Shown: piece after piece, positions 5,202 to 8,682 of the stretch
Layout of the letters: each line of letters opens with the position of its first letter
How positions within the stretch are numbered: the stretch's first letter is position 1
NCBI GenBank assembly: GCA_014380605.1
Contig: JACMJO010000200.1
Coordinates: 1-8,682, forward strand
Direction of reading: 5' to 3'
DNA: 8,682 nucleotides
Origin: Fimbriimonadaceae bacterium
Lineage (GTDB): Bacteria; Armatimonadota; Fimbriimonadia; Fimbriimonadales; Fimbriimonadaceae
The notes under the pieces: generated by a model
What the model was told of the DNA's origin: nothing
Databases searched by the model: none
What the model saw: only the letters and a program-made list of their open reading frames with translations
Position numbers and translations under genes: made by a program

Positions 5202-7118
5202 ATGGCTGCTCAAAAAACGGTTGTCGTTGTCGGCGGGGGCCTCGCCGGCCTCATGGCCACCATGAAGCTCGCGGAAGCGGGCCACAAAGTCAAACTCTTT
5301 TCTCTGGTACCCGTGAAACGGTCTCACAGCGTCTGCGCTCAGGGTGGCATCAACGGAGCCGTCAATTTACGCGGCGAAGGCGACTCCCCCTATCTCCACT
5401 TTGAAGACACGATCACCGGTGGCGACTTCCTCAACCACCAACCCCCCGTGATGCGGATGGCAGAGAGAGCCCCCGCCATCATTTTTCTCCTGGACAGGAT
5501 GGGCGTTCCGTTCAATCGGACCAGCGAGGGCCTGCTCAGCTTCCGCCGATTCGGAGGCACGCTCAAACACCGCACTGCCTATGCGGGAGCCACCACCGGG
5601 CAACAATTGCTCTATGCCTTAGATGAGCAGGTTCGTCGGTGGGAGTCTTCCAATCTGGTTGAGAAGTATGAGGGATGGGAGTTCCTCGGCCTCATCAAGA
5701 ACGCGGATGGGAAATGCATCGGCATCACCGCGCAGAACCTTCGCTTGATGGAGATCGAGTCCTTTGCCTGTGATTCCGCGATCATCGCCACCGGCGGGAA
5801 CGGGGTCATCTTTGGCAAGTCGACGAACTCCATCATCAACACTGGTGCGGCAGTGTCCATCTGCTACCAACAAGGCGTCAAGTACGGAAACCCCGAAATG
5901 GTGCAAATCCATCCGACCGCGATTCCGGGCGAGGACAAATGCCGGTTGATGTCGGAATCCGTTCGGGCCGAGGGTGGACGCCTTTGGAGCCCACGAGACC
6001 CAATGGACTCCCGAAAGCCAGTCGAGATTCCTGAGAAGGATCGCTGGTACTTCTGCGAGGAGCTGGACCCAGTCTACGGGAACCTACTGAGTCGTGACTT
6101 GGTGAGCTTTGCGATCTACTGTGTCTGCAAAAAGGGCGCAGGAGTAGGCGGCAGGCAACAGGTTTATCTGGACATAACCCAGCTTCACGAGAGCCACGGG
6201 GGTCCCTTTACGCGGGAAGCCATAAACGACAAGCTCGAAGGCGTTCTCGAAATCTATGAGAAGTTCATGCGCGAGGACCCGATCGAGACTCCTATGCGCA
6301 TCTACCCGGCAGTCCATTACACCATGGGCGGCCTCTGGGTGGACTACAACTTGAACTCAGACGGCGCATGGAATCCCGACGAGCCTCGGAACCAGATGAC
6401 CAACGTTTCTGGACTCTACGCAGCGGGGGAAGCCGACTATCAGTACCACGGTGCGAATCGACTTGGAGCAAACGCTCTGTTGGCCTGTCTTGTGAGCGGC
6501 GAGATATCTGCTCAGGGAGCAATGGCTTACATGCGGGAGACCGGCGGAGTGGATGCCTCTTCCGAGCTCTTCGAATGGGCCCAAAAGGAGCGGCAAGCCG
6601 AGTACGACCACCTCCGAACGAGCAACGGCTCCGAGAACCCCTATCGACTTCATGCCGAATTGGCAGATACGATGTGGAATAACTGTGGCATCTGGAGGCT
6701 GCAGTCCGATCTGATCAAAGCTCGAGAGAAGCTGGATGAACTTTCCGTACGCTCTCATCAATGCGATTTGGTGGACAACAGCGGTTGGGCCAACCAAGCC
6801 GTCCCGTTCACCCGCGCCCTGGCCAATATGATTGAGCTGTCGAAAGCGATAGTCGGCGGAGCGATTGTCCGCGACGAGAGCCGCGGCGCCCACTTCAAGA
6901 TGGACACTCCGGATCGAGACGACGTGAACTGGCTGAAAACCACTCTGGCAAGCCACACGAACGAGGGGCCAACCTTCGAATTTGAACCGATCGACTGCCG
7001 CTACATCGCCCCCCGCGCTCGAAAATACCGAATCAATCAGAACAAGGTTGTAAAGGAGATTTTGGGCGAAGAAGCACTGCAGGGTGTTGGGAAAGAGGCT
7101 CAAACGATTAACATTTAG
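5202..7118 (+). CDS. sdhA: succinate dehydrogenase / fumarate reductase flavoprotein subunit
   Basis: 638-residue catalytic subunit of membrane complex II, oxidising succinate to fumarate in the citric acid cycle, or the reverse as fumarate reductase. The dinucleotide fold is at the N-terminus (VVVVGGGLAG, 7-16). His42 in KRSHSVCAQGG is the expected site of covalent FAD attachment. Substrate and catalytic residues are in place: HPTAIPG (His237), SESVRAEGG (Arg255, the likely proton-transfer Arg), HYTMGGLWVDY (His372) and GANRLGANALL (Arg420). ATGGNG (196-201) and GLYAAGE (404-410) are further FAD contacts. The wording of the motifs is that of the Bacillus/Bacteroidetes group rather than E. 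coli, and that group is usually encoded as sdhCAB. Here neither the cytochrome b subunit nor the iron-sulfur subunit is adjacent: upstream is a divergent membrane protein, downstream a propeller-phosphoesterase gene with its own promoter. The partners must be elsewhere. Which direction the enzyme works in cannot be told from the sequence. Confidence 0.95.
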   Translation: MAAQKTVVVVGGGLAGLMATMKLAEAGHKVKLFSLVPVKRSHSVCAQGGINGAVNLRGEGDSPYLHFEDTITGGDFLNHQPPVMRMAERAPAIIFLLDRMGVPFNRTSEGLLSFRRFGGTLKHRTAYAGATTGQQLLYALDEQVRRWESSNLVEKYEGWEFLGLIKNADGKCIGITAQNLRLMEIESFACDSAIIATGGNGVIFGKSTNSIINTGAAVSICYQQGVKYGNPEMVQIHPTAIPGEDKCRLMSESVRAEGGRLWSPRDPMDSRKPVEIPEKDRWYFCEELDPVYGNLLSRDLVSFAIYCVCKKGAGVGGRQQVYLDITQLHESHGGPFTREAINDKLEGVLEIYEKFMREDPIETPMRIYPAVHYTMGGLWVDYNLNSDGAWNPDEPRNQMTNVSGLYAAGEADYQYHGANRLGANALLACLVSGEISAQGAMAYMRETGGVDASSELFEWAQKERQAEYDHLRTSNGSENPYRLHAELADTMWNNCGIWRLQSDLIKAREKLDELSVRSHQCDLVDNSGWANQAVPFTRALANMIELSKAIVGGAIVRDESRGAHFKMDTPDRDDVNWLKTTLASHTNEGPTFEFEPIDCRYIAPRARKYRINQNKVVKEILGEEALQGVGKEAQTINI

Positions 7119-7127
7119 TCCGCTACA

Positions 7128-7156
7128 TTGACGCCCAGACTGTCTTGCGCTAGCAT
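7128..7156 (+). promoter_or_regulatory. promoter of the YncE-phosphoesterase gene
   Basis: TTGACG at 7128-7133, a 17-bp spacer, and TAGCAT at 7151-7156, followed by 6 bases and the ATG at 7163. Counting the last T of the -10 as -7, the A of the ATG is exactly +1. This is the best promoter match in the window and predicts a leaderless transcript. It lies wholly in the 44 bp after the sdhA stop, where no terminator is seen. Confidence 0.7.
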
Positions 7157-7162
7157 GGGATC

Positions 7163-8682
7163 ATGGATAAACGCGTCCTTAGTGCGGTGGTCATCTTCGC
7201 AGGCGGTCTGGCGGTTGCCGGAGGCTATTACTACCAGTCGCGGAAGCTGATCGGAAAGCAGGCGGACGGTTCGTACATCGTTTCTACCAACCAGACGTTG
7301 ACCCCAGCTGGCAAGGCAGTAACCTTACAAGGTCAGCGGCCAAAGGACCTTATTGCAAGTCCTGATGGTCGCTTTATCGCGATCCTTGCTCATCGAAAGG
7401 TGATCGTCACGGATCGGGAAGGAAAGATCGTCTCCGAACTCGCTGCAGTGACGGGTCCGGTTGGTATCGCATGGTCGCCCGATGGTTCGAATGTTTTCGC
7501 CTCGACCACAGAGGGCAAGATTTTGCAGGCAAGCTGGGACGGCGTCAAACTAGCCAAAACCCGCGACATACTCGCGAAATCCACCTTGGCAGGGCCACCG
7601 AAGACCCGACTCGATTTGCACCTTGCGGGGTTGGCGATTTCGCCCGATGGCAAGGCGCTTTTCGCCGCGATGACTACGGCCAATGCGATCGCGGTGATCG
7701 CTACGGGTTCCGGCGAAGTGCAAAGAGTTCTGGACATAGGAGTCGCTCCGTATCATGTTGCCCTTAGTCCCAATGGGAAGACGCTGGTCGCAGCTAATCG
7801 AGGTGGGCGACGTGTTGAACCATCTTCTGCACAACTCGACCCGGGAACGGACAAACCATTTGAGGGAACGGGTGTATCGACTGCTAATTCCGCGGGAACA
7901 CCAGTACAAATCGATCCCACGACCGACGCCGCTTGGAAAGGATCGGTTTCCTTTATCGATACGGCCTCTTTGGTCATTCGCGAGGTATCGGTGGGTCGAC
8001 AGCCTTCCGGAATGGCGTTTTCACCAGATGGCGAGACCCTGTATGTCACTGAGTCCGACTCGGACAGCATCAGCTTTGTTGATGTGAGATCGGCCCAGGT
8101 TCGAGGGAACCTGAGTGTCCGACCTCCCGAGGATCCTCAGTTCGGTCAGATTCCTACCGACGTGGAGGTTAGTTCGGATGGTCAGCGATTGTTCGTCGCA
8201 TTAGGTGGCATCAACGCAGTTGCGGTTGTGGACCTGAAGGGTCAGCCCAAGGTTGCAGGCTATGTTCCAACGGGCTGGTTCCCAATCGCTCTGCATGTCC
8301 AGGACGATCGAGTCTTCGTAGGAAGCGCCAAGGGCATAGGCTCCCGTCCAAGTTCCAAAACCACCGGCCTTGGAGTCCATGACAACGTAGGCCTCTTCCA
8401 ATCGATTCCCCTTGAAGATTTCAAAGATCTGCGCTTATCCAGCCAGTTGGTGGCCAAGAACAACCTTTGGAATGAACTCCCTAAATCGCGGGCCGGACGA
8501 AAACCCGTTCCGGTTCCACAGAGGCTAGGCGAGCCGTCGGTCTTCAAGCATGTCGTCTACATCATCAAAGAGAATCTAACTTACGACTCGACGCTCGGAG
8601 ATATGAAGGAAGGAAACGGCGATCCTTCGCTCTGCACCTTTGGTGAACAAGTCTCTCCCAACCACCACGCCTTGGCCCGCGA
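7163..8682 (+). CDS. YncE-like beta-propeller fused to phosphoesterase/alkaline phosphatase domain (partial, 3' end cut)
   Basis: The reading frame is open for 506 codons to the window edge without a stop, so the C-terminus is missing. A short basic start and hydrophobic segment (about 5-24) form a signal anchor or signal peptide. Residues 50-400 are a YVTN/YncE-type propeller: ASPDGRFIAIL (65-75), WSPDGSNVFAS (104-114), ISPDGKALFAA (159-169), LSPNGKTLVAANRGG (201-215), FSPDGETLYVTES (287-299) and VSSDGQRLFVAL (337-348). A loop at 213-258 (RGGRR to WKG, with GTPVQIDP) interrupts one blade, as in other members of this fusion family. From 462 the phosphoesterase domain begins (KHVVYIIKENLTYD, 462-475; then GNGDPSLC and SPNHHALAR), matching the group often called bifunctional YncE/alkaline phosphatase family protein. 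Leu472 replaces the Arg usual in KENRTYD. The metal-binding residues further on are outside the window. Likely exported; substrate unknown. The ATG is set by the promoter 6 bases upstream; no Shine-Dalgarno is seen. Confidence 0.85.
   Translation, partial: MDKRVLSAVVIFAGGLAVAGGYYYQSRKLIGKQADGSYIVSTNQTLTPAGKAVTLQGQRPKDLIASPDGRFIAILAHRKVIVTDREGKIVSELAAVTGPVGIAWSPDGSNVFASTTEGKILQASWDGVKLAKTRDILAKSTLAGPPKTRLDLHLAGLAISPDGKALFAAMTTANAIAVIATGSGEVQRVLDIGVAPYHVALSPNGKTLVAANRGGRRVEPSSAQLDPGTDKPFEGTGVSTANSAGTPVQIDPTTDAAWKGSVSFIDTASLVIREVSVGRQPSGMAFSPDGETLYVTESDSDSISFVDVRSAQVRGNLSVRPPEDPQFGQIPTDVEVSSDGQRLFVALGGINAVAVVDLKGQPKVAGYVPTGWFPIALHVQDDRVFVGSAKGIGSRPSSKTTGLGVHDNVGLFQSIPLEDFKDLRLSSQLVAKNNLWNELPKSRAGRKPVPVPQRLGEPSVFKHVVYIIKENLTYDSTLGDMKEGNGDPSLCTFGEQVSPNHHALAR

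Noticed and set aside
6357..7103. Long open frame of 248 codons antisense to sdhA
   Set aside because: It lies entirely inside a confidently identified gene, and its translation shows no recognisable domain; long antisense frames are expected opposite GC-rich codons.

Overview
This window is an ordinary-looking piece of bacterial chromosome, with mid-range GC as judged by eye. It holds nine protein-coding genes, packed closely and with frequent changes of strand. I see no mobile element, CRISPR array, tRNA, rRNA or phage gene. The organism cannot be fixed from the sequence. A Bacillus/Bacteroidetes-type succinate dehydrogenase flavoprotein, a RibBA fusion, WD40-like (PD40) propellers, a YncE-phosphoesterase fusion and several possible leaderless starts would suit a lineage such as Armatimonadota (Fimbriimonadia). 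That placement is inference only.

Layout from left to right. Two leftward genes come first: a small exported basic protein (53-457) and an exported six-bladed TolB-like propeller (607-1479). A divergent intergenic region of 164 bp separates them from ribBA (1644-2855, rightward), which encodes both entry enzymes of riboflavin synthesis. ribBA converges, with 1 bp between stop codons, on a leftward two-gene operon: a TfoX N-terminal-domain protein (3652-3996) followed by a SAM-dependent methyltransferase (2857-3648). A second methyltransferase, resembling the DesVI/TylM1 sugar N-methyltransferase family, runs rightward from 4033. Its stop codon directly abuts the stop of a leftward small membrane protein (4738-5121). 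The right third is sdhA (5202-7118) and a YncE-like propeller joined to a phosphoesterase domain (7163 onward), cut by the window edge.

The genes do not form one pathway. The clearest functional link is loose: ribBA supplies flavin precursors, and SdhA is a covalent FAD enzyme. sdhA stands without sdhB or sdhC next to it, which is unusual.

The most interesting signals are regulatory. At least two genes (4033 and 7163) have a sigma70-like -35/-10 pair with a 17-bp spacer placed so that transcription should start at or within one base of the start codon, which predicts leaderless mRNA. Genes with good Shine-Dalgarno sequences lie among them. The promoter of one leaderless gene occupies the whole 36-bp gap to the start codon of its divergent neighbour. 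I found no convincing previously undescribed multi-gene system.
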